This document shows positions 1 to 5,929 of a DNA stretch of 9,734 nucleotides, in pieces. Position numbers and translations under genes: made by a program. The notes below the pieces were generated by a model, which worked only from the letters and a program-made list of their open reading frames with translations, did not search any database and was not told the origin of the DNA. The stretch covers positions 1 to 9,734 of the forward strand of contig SOKG01000152.1 in NCBI GenBank assembly GCA_004376205.1, given 5' to 3'. How positions within the stretch are numbered: the first letter of the stretch is position 1; each line of letters starts with the position of its first letter. This stretch comes from Dehalococcoidia bacterium. Its GTDB lineage: Bacteria > Chloroflexota > Dehalococcoidia > SZUA-161.

Positions 1-279
1 GAGGTCTGGGCGAGCAGTGAGAAGAGTGTCGGCGGGTTCAGACTATCCTTGGGAAACGGTTTGGTGTACATGTACGGGAAGGTCGGAGCATGGCTGAACG
101 AAAAGTGGTACCTCATTGCCGTGGATTTCACAACCGGCGAAACGGTGTACAAGAAACTCACAGGTACAGGGCTGGGGTATAACAATTGGCAAGGTTCACT
201 CTTCCTCCACCCTGATGGTGGGATAGCATATTCTACCACCATCTTTGGTCTGGTAATGATACGAGATTCGACTCCCTAG
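1..279 (+). CDS. C-terminal fragment of a PQQ-like beta-propeller repeat protein (5' truncated by window edge)
   Basis: The reading frame is open from base 1 to a TAG stop at 277-279, so 92 residues of a longer protein are visible; the TTG at 49 is an internal codon, not a credible start. The visible part has blade-like beta-strand patterning with glycine/tyrosine-rich turns: 'GLVYMYGK', 'YLIAVDFTTGE', 'GTGLGYNNWQG' and 'PDGGIAYSTT'. The 'AVDxxTGE' step followed by 'GxxY' and 'PDGxxYxxT' is typical of PQQ-binding-like or WD40-like propeller blades, in which a strand ends with 'D..TG' before the next strand. Such proteins are usually secreted or periplasmic and act in substrate binding or as scaffolds, but catalytic function cannot be inferred from this piece. 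No signal peptide can be assessed because the N-terminus is missing. The gene converges on the minus-strand SDR gene, with 71 bp between the two stops. The family call is moderate; the reading frame itself is solid. Confidence 0.6.
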   Translation, partial: EVWASSEKSVGGFRLSLGNGLVYMYGKVGAWLNEKWYLIAVDFTTGETVYKKLTGTGLGYNNWQGSLFLHPDGGIAYSTTIFGLVMIRDSTP

Positions 280-350
280 AAAGGCACTGCTAGCAACGGG
301 GTGCGGAGGGCTGGCAGGGGTTGAACGGAGTGCAGCCGATTGAAGGTCTG

Positions 351-1283
351 CTATATCAGTCGGACTATAAGCCTGCCGAAAACAGGGCCAATGAAGTAGC
401 GCATGAGTGCTAACAAGGGAGCAGGAAATTGCCTGGCCAAGTCTCTCGTATAGTCATCGAGAGTCTTGTGTTGGAACTTGAGCAACTCCTGCGACCTGCT
501 GGTATCGTACCAATCCAAGGCGTAGGGTTCCTTGGCGAATTTGTGCCGTGGTGGCAAGGGTAGGCCAAAGGTTCCCAGAAGGACACCTAGCATGTCTTCG
601 AACAGCATCTGCTGGCTCGGCCCGCCGCCAATCATGAGCGTTTTGCATTTCACCATGTCGAAATTCTTCACAGCGTTCAGAATGGCAAGCGCCACCTCGT
701 CGGGATGGCAGAACTCCAGCCGGTTCTTCAGCGGGATGGTCAACATGTGGGTCTTCACGTCACTGAGCCTGATCCTCAGGTAGGGGATGGAAGTCAGACG
801 CAAGATCAGGTAGTCGATCCCCGACTCTTTGATCAAGTCTTCAGCCTGAACCTTGGTCCTGGCATAGACGGATGTGGGATTGCACGGGTTTTTGTCCGGA
901 TGGAGGCATTCGGTGGCGTCGGGGCATGGACCAAACACCGCTGTCGATGACGTAAACACGAAGGGAATGCTCCCGCCTCTTTCTTTAATCAGGTCCACAA
1001 TTGTCTGAGTGCCGCCTACGTTGACTCTGCTAGCCAATTGAGGGTTTTGCTCGGTCAATGGCTGCACCACACCTGCCAGGTGCACCACCGCATCCACTCC
1101 CTCCATAGCCTTCATGACCGAATCCGGCTGGGTTAGGTCACCCCACACGACCTCCAGATTTGCGCCCAGGCTCTTGAGCCTTTTTCTATGCAGCAACACG
1201 CGGACATTGAACCCGTCTTCGAGGAAGGCTCTGCAAACGCCAGGCCCCAAGTTGCCAGCTGCACCCGTTATCAGTACACGCAT
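351..1283 (-). CDS. Extended-SDR NAD(P)-dependent epimerase/dehydratase family protein
   Basis: This 310-residue protein is a Rossmann-fold extended short-chain dehydrogenase/reductase acting on an unknown, possibly nucleotide-sugar or sterol-like, substrate in the cytoplasm. The dinucleotide-binding glycine motif TGAAGNLG lies at residues 6-13 (GxxGxxG). An acidic residue in 'WGDLT' (about 49) fits the adenine-contacting position. 'VVHLAG' (66-71) is the usual strand-4 motif, and 'NVGGT' (88-92) follows. The catalytic triad is visible as the TSS region at 111-113 and Y140-x-x-x-K144. The C-terminal half (about 190-310) contains 'FCHPDEVALAI', the common SDR element after the catalytic core. 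Its length matches the family. It starts at ATG 1283 with only a weak purine-rich stretch upstream, and has a strong promoter about 80 bp upstream. It is divergent from the zinc-ribbon gene and not in an operon with visible neighbours. The hydrophobic C-terminus (about 285-310: 'LLALMRYFIGP', 'LIVRLI') could lie at the membrane surface. Substrate is not assignable from sequence alone. Confidence 0.88.
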   Translation of the reverse strand: MRVLITGAAGNLGPGVCRAFLEDGFNVRVLLHRKRLKSLGANLEVVWGDLTQPDSVMKAMEGVDAVVHLAGVVQPLTEQNPQLASRVNVGGTQTIVDLIKERGGSIPFVFTSSTAVFGPCPDATECLHPDKNPCNPTSVYARTKVQAEDLIKESGIDYLILRLTSIPYLRIRLSDVKTHMLTIPLKNRLEFCHPDEVALAILNAVKNFDMVKCKTLMIGGGPSQQMLFEDMLGVLLGTFGLPLPPRHKFAKEPYALDWYDTSRSQELLKFQHKTLDDYTRDLARQFPAPLLALMRYFIGPVFGRLIVRLI

Positions 1284-1360
1284 CTCACTTTCCCATCGCT
1301 GTCACCAAGCCTGGTCTTCACCGGCAAGACTCCTGAGCGTTGCGGTATTCCCCCACCAGA

Positions 1361-1389
1361 TGTATACTCCTACCGAAACTCCATGTCAA
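1361..1389 (-). promoter_or_regulatory. Sigma70-type promoter for the SDR epimerase gene
   Basis: Read on the minus strand there is a consensus -35 TTGACA (1389-1384), a 17-bp spacer and a -10 TATACA (1366-1361). The predicted transcript start is near 1354, which leaves a leader of about 70 nt before ATG 1283. The perfect -35 and ideal spacing make this the strongest match to consensus in the window. Confidence 0.65.
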
Positions 1390-1430
1390 GAAATGACAGA
1401 AAGTAGTACCTCTTTTAGTAAGTGCCGAGG

Positions 1431-1459
1431 TTGCCGAGAACTGCTTTTTATGTTATATC
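1431..1459 (+). promoter_or_regulatory. Probable promoter of the zinc-ribbon gene, close to its start codon
   Basis: TTGCCG (1431-1436) is followed by a 17-bp spacer and TATATC (1454-1459), preceded by an extended -10 TG at 1451-1452. The predicted transcript start would be near 1466, only about 3 nt before the ATG at 1469, so the transcript may be leaderless or nearly so. This agrees with the absence of a Shine-Dalgarno sequence at the expected distance. Promoter matching was by eye, and the -35 is only a partial match. Confidence 0.4.
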
Positions 1460-1468
1460 AGAAGAGCC

Positions 1469-2170
1469 ATGACTAAAGCGAAACAACTCTACGAACTCCA
1501 AGAGGTCGACCTCAGTATTGAGCGCAAAACTGAAACTCTAACACAATTAAGGAGCCAATTGGGCAAGGATGATGACCTGGTATCAGTGCGAACTGCCCTC
1601 GATACAGCGCGCAAACATCTAGCTGATCTGGAGCATCAACAGCGAACAGCCGAGTGGGGAGTCGACGACCTAGGGAAGAAGATAGCTCTTGAGGAGAAGA
1701 AGCTCTACGAGGGCTCATTGAAGAATCCTCGAGAGCTGATGAATCTGCAGCACGAGATTGAGCTGCTCAAGGAGAGACGCAGGGAGCAGGAGGAACAACT
1801 CCTTGCCATAATGATGGAAGTGGATACAAACCAGCAGGATGTTGCTCTGAAGGGCAGTGAACTGGAGGTGACGGAGAGAGACTGGCAGGCAGACCAAGAG
1901 CGGCTATCGAGAGAGCAAACAGACCTTGAGGCTGATGTGGCTATGCTGGAGCAAAAGAGAGAGTCTCTTCGCGGGCAGACAGACTCAGCCAGCCTCGAGG
2001 TCTATGAGAAGTTGCGCCAGGCAAAGCAGGGGCTGGCAGTAGCCAAAGTAGTGCAAGGTAGGTGTGAGGGATGCAGGATCAGCCTACCGACGTCTGATCA
2101 GCAGAGAGCTCGGGCTGGGCACAAGCTGGTAACATGTAGCAACTGTGGTCGGATCCTGTACATGGACTAA
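1469..2170 (+). CDS. Coiled-coil protein with C-terminal C4-type zinc ribbon (COG1579 family)
   Basis: This 233-residue protein has a long, highly charged helical coiled-coil region (about residues 10-185) and a C-terminal zinc ribbon. The four presumed zinc ligands are C199-x2-C202 and C223-x2-C226, with the sequence around them reading 'GRCEGCRISLP' and 'LVTCSNCGRILY'. The family signature 'LYEGSLKNPRELMNLQHEIE' (about 79-98) links the two halves of the antiparallel coiled coil and is diagnostic of COG1579-type proteins. These are widespread in bacteria and proposed to bind nucleic acid or act as chaperone-like tethers, but their function is not established. The ATG at 1469 is chosen because the N-terminus 'LYELQEVDLSIE' matches the family start ('LLELQxLDxxI') and no in-frame start lies just upstream. 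It has no Shine-Dalgarno sequence. The rnpB promoter begins 50 bp after its stop, so the two genes sit side by side on the same strand. Confidence 0.88.
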   Translation: MTKAKQLYELQEVDLSIERKTETLTQLRSQLGKDDDLVSVRTALDTARKHLADLEHQQRTAEWGVDDLGKKIALEEKKLYEGSLKNPRELMNLQHEIELLKERRREQEEQLLAIMMEVDTNQQDVALKGSELEVTERDWQADQERLSREQTDLEADVAMLEQKRESLRGQTDSASLEVYEKLRQAKQGLAVAKVVQGRCEGCRISLPTSDQQRARAGHKLVTCSNCGRILYMD

Positions 2171-2219
2171 CAGCAAGCGGTCTCCAGGGAGAGCATTGGC
2201 ACAGGTTTTCGAGCGCCAA

Positions 2220-2248
2220 TTGTACGAGAGTCGTCTTTGTGGTAGAAT
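2220..2248 (+). promoter_or_regulatory. rnpB promoter
   Basis: TTGTAC (2220-2225), a 17-bp spacer and TAGAAT (2243-2248) with an extended -10 TG at 2240-2241. The transcript start predicted 7 nt after the -10 is 2255, which is exactly where the P1 helix of RNase P RNA begins. That coincidence supports both calls. Confidence 0.7.
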
Positions 2249-2254
2249 GTTGTT

Positions 2255-2658
2255 GGCCAAGTAAGCCGGGTGATCGCTCTCTTTTCAGCCCAATGCGAAA
2301 GAGGGAGGAAAGTCCGAGCTCCACCGGGCAGGATGCTGGGTAACGCCCAGGAGGGGTGACCCTACGGAAAGTGCCACAGAAACATACCGGCCCGCCTAGT
2401 GCGGACTAAGGGTGAAATGGTGAGGTAAGAGCTCACCAGCGGCCGGGTGACCGGTCGGCTGGGCAAACCCCATCCGGAGCAAGACCGAATAGGAGGAAGA
2501 GAAGGACGCCCGGCCTGTCCTCGGGTTGGTCGCTTGAGGTGGCGGGTAACTGTCACCCCAGACAGATGGTCACCGCTTGATCGAAAGCAGGACGAAGGCT
2601 ATAAGCGTAAACTACTTTCGATCAAGTACAGAACTCGGCTTACAGGCTTGCTTGGCTA
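2255..2658 (+). ncRNA. rnpB: RNase P RNA (bacterial class A-like), catalytic subunit
   Basis: This is the ribozyme that cleaves the 5' leader from pre-tRNA, working with the RnpA protein. Universal core segments are visible in order: 'GAGGAAAGTCCGAGCTCC' (about 2304-2322, CR I), 'ACAGAAACATACCG' (about 2378-2391), 'GGTGAAATGGTGAGGTAAGAG' broken only by length (about 2411-2431), 'AAACCCCATCCGGAGCAAG' (about 2465-2483) followed by 'ACCGAATAGG', the L15-like 'GGGTTGGTCGC', and CR V 'ACAGAACTCGGCTTA' (about 2628-2642). The ends are fixed by a 12-bp P1 helix pairing 2256-2267 with 2645-2656 (one G-U). P2 can form between 2269-2275 and 2568-2574, and P3 between 2279-2284 and 2298-2303. The long-range P4 helix pairs CCGAG (2314-2318) with CTCGG (2634-2638). 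A 51-nt P19-like arm (2576-2626) sits between P2 and CR V. Length of about 404 nt is normal to slightly long. The exact ends are good to a few bases. Confidence 0.95.
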
Positions 2659-2662
2659 TCGT

Positions 2663-2694
2663 GAAGCGGCCATTTTCAAGAAAATGGCCGCTTC
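2663..2694 (+). terminator. Perfect 14-bp stem-loop after rnpB (terminator or processing hairpin, no U-tract)
   Basis: Bases 2663-2676 are the exact reverse complement of 2681-2694, enclosing the 4-nt loop CAAG. The hairpin starts 4 nt after the last P1 base pairs of RNase P RNA, where an rnpB terminator is expected. The following bases (CTCCAATTATC) are not a U-tract, so classical intrinsic termination would be weak and some transcripts may read into birA. The stem is certain; the function is inferred. Confidence 0.55.
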
Positions 2695-2711
2695 CTCCAA
2701 TTATCATGAGT

Positions 2712-2718
2712 GAGGAGG
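2712..2718 (+). promoter_or_regulatory. Shine-Dalgarno sequence deciding the birA TTG start
   Basis: GAGGAGG at 2712-2718 lies 7 nt upstream of TTG 2726, optimal spacing, but 13 nt upstream of the in-frame ATG at 2732. The TTG is therefore preferred. The two alternatives differ by only two residues. Confidence 0.7.
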
Positions 2719-2725
2719 ACAAAGG

Positions 2726-3508
2726 TTGAAAATGGGGAGCGATCTCTCCCGGGATGCCATCCTCCAAAGGCTAACCACCCAATTCGTCGGCCGGAACCTC
2801 CTCTACTATCCCATCACATCCTCGACTATGGACGTGGCCAGAAAGGCTGCGCGCGAGGGAGCAAGTGAGGGGACAACCGTTGTCGCTGAGGAACAGACAG
2901 AGGGGAGAGCTCGGCTGGGGCGGTCTTGGATCAACCCCCGGGGGGTTGTTGCGATATCCATTATCCTCCGCCCTGAAATGAGTCAGCTCCTCTGCCTGAC
3001 CATGGTTGCCTCCCTGGCAACAAGTCGCGCTATCGAGCGAGCCGCCGGGCTCAAATCAACCATCAAGTGGCCCAATGACGTCCTTATCAACGGCAAGAAG
3101 GTGAGCGGCATCTTAACGGAGAGCGCTCTCCGAGGGCAATCGGTTGACTGGGCCGTCATCGGTATCGGCATAAATGTCAACTTTGACCCCAAGGCTTTCC
3201 CCGAGATCGCTGGCATTGCCACCAGCCTCTCCAACGAACTGGGCAGAGAGGTTTCCCAATTAGACGTCCTGTTGAGCTTGCTCAATGAGATAGAGCTATT
3301 CTATCTCGCATTGCGCAGGGGTGAGCCCATCCACGAGGAATGGCAGAATCGCCTGGAGACACTGGGAAAGGTGGTACAGGTAAAATCAGGCAACGATGTG
3401 GAAGAGGGCTATGCCGAGTCGGTGGACAGCGATGGCTCTTTGCTGCTGCGCCGCCCAGACGGCAGCCTAGCCCGGTTCATAACCGGTGAAGTTACCCTGC
3501 GTCCCTAG
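2726..3508 (+). CDS. birA: Biotin--[acetyl-CoA-carboxylase] ligase, monofunctional (no DNA-binding domain)
   Basis: BirA makes biotinyl-5'-AMP from biotin and ATP and transfers biotin to the lysine of carboxyl-carrier proteins such as AccB. The 260 residues cover the catalytic domain (about 25-205) and the C-terminal SH3-like domain (about 212-260, ending 'RFITGEVTLRP'). Visible motifs are 'ITSSTMDVA' (30-38, the TSTN-like substrate motif), the biotinyl-AMP loop GRARLGR (60-66), KWPND (114-118) and 'GKKVSGILTE' (123-132). By alignment to E. coli BirA from memory, R63 corresponds to R118 and K125 to K183. The loop has alanine at 62 where glycine is usual (GRGRxG). There is no N-terminal winged helix-turn-helix, only about 25 residues before the catalytic fold, so this is a group I ligase that should not act as a biotin-operon repressor. 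It begins with TTG under a strong Shine-Dalgarno sequence, 68 bp after rnpB, and no clear separate promoter was seen. Confidence 0.95.
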   Translation: MKMGSDLSRDAILQRLTTQFVGRNLLYYPITSSTMDVARKAAREGASEGTTVVAEEQTEGRARLGRSWINPRGVVAISIILRPEMSQLLCLTMVASLATSRAIERAAGLKSTIKWPNDVLINGKKVSGILTESALRGQSVDWAVIGIGINVNFDPKAFPEIAGIATSLSNELGREVSQLDVLLSLLNEIELFYLALRRGEPIHEEWQNRLETLGKVVQVKSGNDVEEGYAESVDSDGSLLLRRPDGSLARFITGEVTLRP

Positions 3509-3546
3509 CAGTTGTTGCAGTCCGCTCTTACAGCTCATAACAAGCC

Positions 3547-3581
3547 AATTCGGGCTGCTCCGTAAAGAAACAGCCCGAATT
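3547..3581. terminator. 11-bp stem-loop between convergent birA and slipin genes, probable bidirectional terminator
   Basis: AATTCGGGCTG (3547-3557) is perfectly complementary to CAGCCCGAATT (3571-3581), with a 13-nt loop. It lies 38 bp after the birA stop and 59 bp after the slipin stop, tail-to-tail, where a shared terminator is expected. On the plus strand the nearest T-run (TTTTT within 3593-3598) is about 12 nt beyond the stem, and on the minus strand there is none, so efficiency is uncertain. Confidence 0.5.
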
Positions 3582-3640
3582 AGACAAAGCGTATTTTTCC
3601 TGTGCCCCCAGGCTCGCATTCCACCTCGAAATCTTTGGGG

Positions 3641-4414
3641 CTAGCCTTTTTTCTGCATCCCGGATGCTGCCTGGAGAAGCGGGGTTACGAGGTCCATCGG
3701 CAGCGGGAATATCACTGTACTCGCGTTCTCGGTGGCTATTATAGTCAAAGTCTGAAGATAGCGCAGTTGCAGTGCCATAGGCTCCGTAGCTATCACTTTT
3801 GCAGCCGCAGCGAGCTTCTCCGCTGCCTGCTGCTCGCCTTCAGCGTGGACGATCTTGGCCCTTCTCTCCCGCTCCGCCTCCGCCTGCGCTCCAATCGCAC
3901 GCACCATCGATGGCTGAAGCTCAACCTCCTTAATCTCCACCACGCTGACCTTTACCCCCCAGGGATCAGTCTGTTCGTCAATTATCCTCTGTAGATTCTG
4001 GTTCAACTTTTCCCGTTGCGACAGCAGCTCGTCAAGCTCGTGCTGGCCAATAACGCTGCGCATGGTGGTCTGAGATATCTGCGAGGTAGCATAGCGGTGG
4101 TCATACACCTTGATCACGGAATCCTCGGGCTTGACCACCCTGAAGTAGACCACGGCATTTACCTTAACCGTCACGTTATCCTTGGTGATAGCCTCCTGCG
4201 AGGGAATATCCAGGGTCACAACCCGCAGGTCTACCTTCACGCTACGCTCGACGAATGGGATAATGACGTACAAGCCCGGTCCGCGAACACCTGTGTACTT
4301 CCCCAAGCGGAAGATAACGCCTCGTTCATATTCCTGGGCGATCTTGATCGTCGCCGAGGCGACTACGAGAATCACAAACAGGGCAGCAATGACGCCAATC
4401 ACAACTCCTTCCAT
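3641..4414 (-). CDS. Slipin / stomatin-like SPFH membrane protein
   Basis: This is an SPFH (band 7) scaffold protein that oligomerises on the cytoplasmic face of the membrane and is partnered by the NfeD-type protease encoded just upstream. From ATG 4414 it is 257 residues. One N-terminal hydrophobic segment (about 3-24, rich in V/I/A/L) anchors it. The hallmark 'EYERGVIFRLGKYTGVRGPG' follows at about 28-47, then 'VERSVKVDLR', 'REKLNQNLQRIIDEQTDPWG' (about 134-153) and the helical 'QAEAERERRAKIVHAEGEQQ' (about 177-196). The C-terminal hydrophobic stretch with 'TVIFPLPMDLV' corresponds to the region that archaeal STOPP protease 1510-N is known to cleave in its stomatin partner; cleavage here is inference. 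The longest frame begins at TTG 4420, but GGGAGG directly abuts that TTG, whereas it stands 6 nt from ATG 4414, so ATG is chosen. The gap to the nfeD stop is 2 nt, giving translational coupling. Confidence 0.93.
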   Translation of the reverse strand: MEGVVIGVIAALFVILVVASATIKIAQEYERGVIFRLGKYTGVRGPGLYVIIPFVERSVKVDLRVVTLDIPSQEAITKDNVTVKVNAVVYFRVVKPEDSVIKVYDHRYATSQISQTTMRSVIGQHELDELLSQREKLNQNLQRIIDEQTDPWGVKVSVVEIKEVELQPSMVRAIGAQAEAERERRAKIVHAEGEQQAAEKLAAAAKVIATEPMALQLRYLQTLTIIATENASTVIFPLPMDLVTPLLQAASGMQKKG

Positions 4415-4416
4415 TT

Positions 4417-5787
4417 TCAACCTCCCTTCTCTTTTTTAGTAACCCAGAGTCTTAGTCCCTCAACCTTCGTGACCACCGCTTCCTCACCTGGCTCGATTCT
4501 ACCACCCTCCGCTCTCGCTGTCCAGCGCTCCCCCTCAACAAGAACCATCCCCGTTGGGTCAAGCTCTGTCTGGGCGAGCGCTATCTTCCCCAGCAACCCC
4601 TCTTTTCCACTAACAGGGCTTCGACGTTGGGAGCGGATAACAGCGCCGACCACAAAGACGAAGACAGCAGTAACGACAACCACCACCAGTGCGATAACCC
4701 ACCAGTCAATTTGAAGTTGAAACAATTCTGGACCTCCACCAAATAAGATCAAGGAGCCCATAACCAGCGAGGCTATGCCTCCCATGGTCAATAAGCCGAA
4801 GCTAGTAGTGAATACCTCGGCGATGAACAGCACAAAGGCAAGTATGATAAAGAATATCCCCGCCCATGAGGCCTCCAGCACAGCCAGGGAATAGAAGGCA
4901 AGGATTAGAGCGATGGCTCCCACCACCCCCGGCAGAATAGCGCCTGGATTGATAAGCTCAAGGATAAGACCGGTGGTAGCCAGGGTGAGCAGTATATAGG
5001 CGATGTTAGGGTTGCTGATAACCTGCAGAAACTTCTCGATAAGGCTCATTCCGATGCGGTTCGTGACGGCACCCTCGGTGACAATAGTCACCTCCTCCCC
5101 TGCTACCTCAACCTTCACCCCGTTGAGCTGTTCGATAAGGGAGTCAAGATCCACTGCCCCAAGGTCAACGAGAGGAGGGTCAAGATAAGGAGTCTCCAGC
5201 TCCAGCAGCTCCTGGTAATCCTCGGGAAGCTCCTTGATCCCCAGCGCTTCCTGGTCGGTGAAGGAGAGAGCCTCCAATACCGTGGCCTCCGCTGCCTTCA
5301 GATTGCGGCCACGCAAATCAGCGAGGCGCCTGATGTTGGCAGCGGTGTCTTCAGTTATCTTCTTCTTCATTGTATCGGAGAGCCCGTCCTCACCTATAGA
5401 AACCGGGCTGGCGGCACCGATGCGGCTGGCTGGAGCCATAGCCGCCACGTGAGCGGCCAGGGTAATAAAGGTGCCTGCCGAGCCCGCCCAGCGATCTACA
5501 TAGACCACTACCGGCACCTCGGCATCCAGTATCCGGTTCACGATGTTCTCTGTTGTAGAAAGCAAACCGCCAGGGGTATTAAGCTCAATTATTACGGCTG
5601 CAGCCTGATGAGACTCCGCCTTGCTGATGCCGCGGTCAATGTAGCTGGCAACTGCGGGGACAATAGTCCCATCGACCCGCAACACGTCGATCTGCACCGA
5701 AGGTGTGGCTGACCCGGTTCCAATAATAGCTAGAGAGGCCGCCAAACAGAGCAAGAGAAAGGAGATGCGCAACGCTTTTAACATCAC
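4417..5787 (-). CDS. NfeD-type membrane-bound serine protease (ClpP-class, STOPP, full-length form)
   Basis: This is the long form of NfeD: a secreted ClpP-like protease domain, a polytopic membrane domain and a C-terminal OB-fold (NfeD-C). A signal peptide or anchor spans about residues 5-27. The protease domain (about 31-215) has 'IIELNTPGG' (66-74), the nucleophile S103 in 'AGSAGTFITLAAH', and K143 in 'KKITEDTAANIRRLADLRGR', the position matching the catalytic lysine of archaeal PH1510 by recalled alignment. About five hydrophobic segments follow (about 262-280, 283-304, 309-326, 330-350, 362-385). The OB-fold lies at about 395-450 ('GLLGKIALAQTELDPTG...VLVEGERWTARAEG'). The start is either GTG 5787 or ATG 5784; neither has a clear Shine-Dalgarno sequence. 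The promoter is about 50 bp upstream. It overlaps the ribosome-binding site of the downstream slipin gene, its presumed partner or substrate. The family is known for membrane quality control; the substrate here is inferred. Confidence 0.93.
   Translation of the reverse strand: MMLKALRISFLLLCLAASLAIIGTGSATPSVQIDVLRVDGTIVPAVASYIDRGISKAESHQAAAVIIELNTPGGLLSTTENIVNRILDAEVPVVVYVDRWAGSAGTFITLAAHVAAMAPASRIGAASPVSIGEDGLSDTMKKKITEDTAANIRRLADLRGRNLKAAEATVLEALSFTDQEALGIKELPEDYQELLELETPYLDPPLVDLGAVDLDSLIEQLNGVKVEVAGEEVTIVTEGAVTNRIGMSLIEKFLQVISNPNIAYILLTLATTGLILELINPGAILPGVVGAIALILAFYSLAVLEASWAGIFFIILAFVLFIAEVFTTSFGLLTMGGIASLVMGSLILFGGGPELFQLQIDWWVIALVVVVVTAVFVFVVGAVIRSQRRSPVSGKEGLLGKIALAQTELDPTGMVLVEGERWTARAEGGRIEPGEEAVVTKVEGLRLWVTKKEKGG
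4421..4426 (-). promoter_or_regulatory. Shine-Dalgarno sequence of the slipin gene, inside the nfeD 3' end
   Basis: On the minus strand GGGAGG (4426-4421) overlaps the last glycine codons of nfeD. It has zero spacing to TTG 4420 and 6-nt spacing to ATG 4414. This decides the start in favour of ATG and implies translational coupling between the two cistrons. Confidence 0.7.
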
Positions 5788-5835
5788 TTGGGCCCAGCTC
5801 TCAGTAATTCCCCGCTACAAGGTTCAGAGGTTAGC

Positions 5836-5863
5836 ATTATAGACAACCGCCACCTTTTTGCAA
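5836..5863 (-). promoter_or_regulatory. Promoter of the nfeD-slipin operon
   Basis: On the minus strand TTGCAA (5863-5858), a 16-bp spacer and a perfect -10 TATAAT (5841-5836). The predicted start near 5829 gives a leader of about 42 nt before the nfeD start. The TTGCAA is self-complementary and also serves as the -35 of a rightward promoter. Confidence 0.6.
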
Positions 5864-5886
5864 CCGCACTTAGCTCGTGATAGAAT
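5858..5886 (+). promoter_or_regulatory. Promoter of the truncated HAD gene, divergent and sharing its -35 with the nfeD promoter
   Basis: TTGCAA (5858-5863), a 17-bp spacer and TAGAAT (5881-5886) with an extended -10 TG at 5878-5879. Predicted transcription starts near 5893, 37 nt before the HAD ATG at 5930, and would continue as antisense RNA into the 3' end of mfd. Confidence 0.55.
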
Positions 5887-5929
5887 TATCTGTCTCCATT
5901 TTAGCACAATTCGTAAGCCTGCGTATGAG

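Noticed and set aside
336..363. Imperfect 8-bp stem-loop (CCGATTGA / TCAGTCGG) between the propeller CDS and the SDR gene, a possible terminator
   Set aside because: It has a G-U pair, a 12-nt loop, no U-tract on either strand, and its 3' arm lies in the SDR coding end, so support for termination is too thin.
2447..2713. Plus-strand 88-codon ORF across the RNase P RNA
   Set aside because: It lies over conserved rnpB core segments and structured helices; the protein resembles nothing and the RNA call fully explains the sequence.
4016..4714. Long plus-strand ORF opposite slipin and nfeD
   Set aside because: Antisense shadow of two well-supported minus-strand genes, with no ribosome-binding site and low-complexity Thr/Ser composition.
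5858..5929. TTG-initiated N-terminal extension of the HAD remnant
   Set aside because: The TTG is the -35 hexamer of the promoter and the extra 24 residues are unlike a HAD N-terminus; ATG 5930 starts exactly at the family motif.
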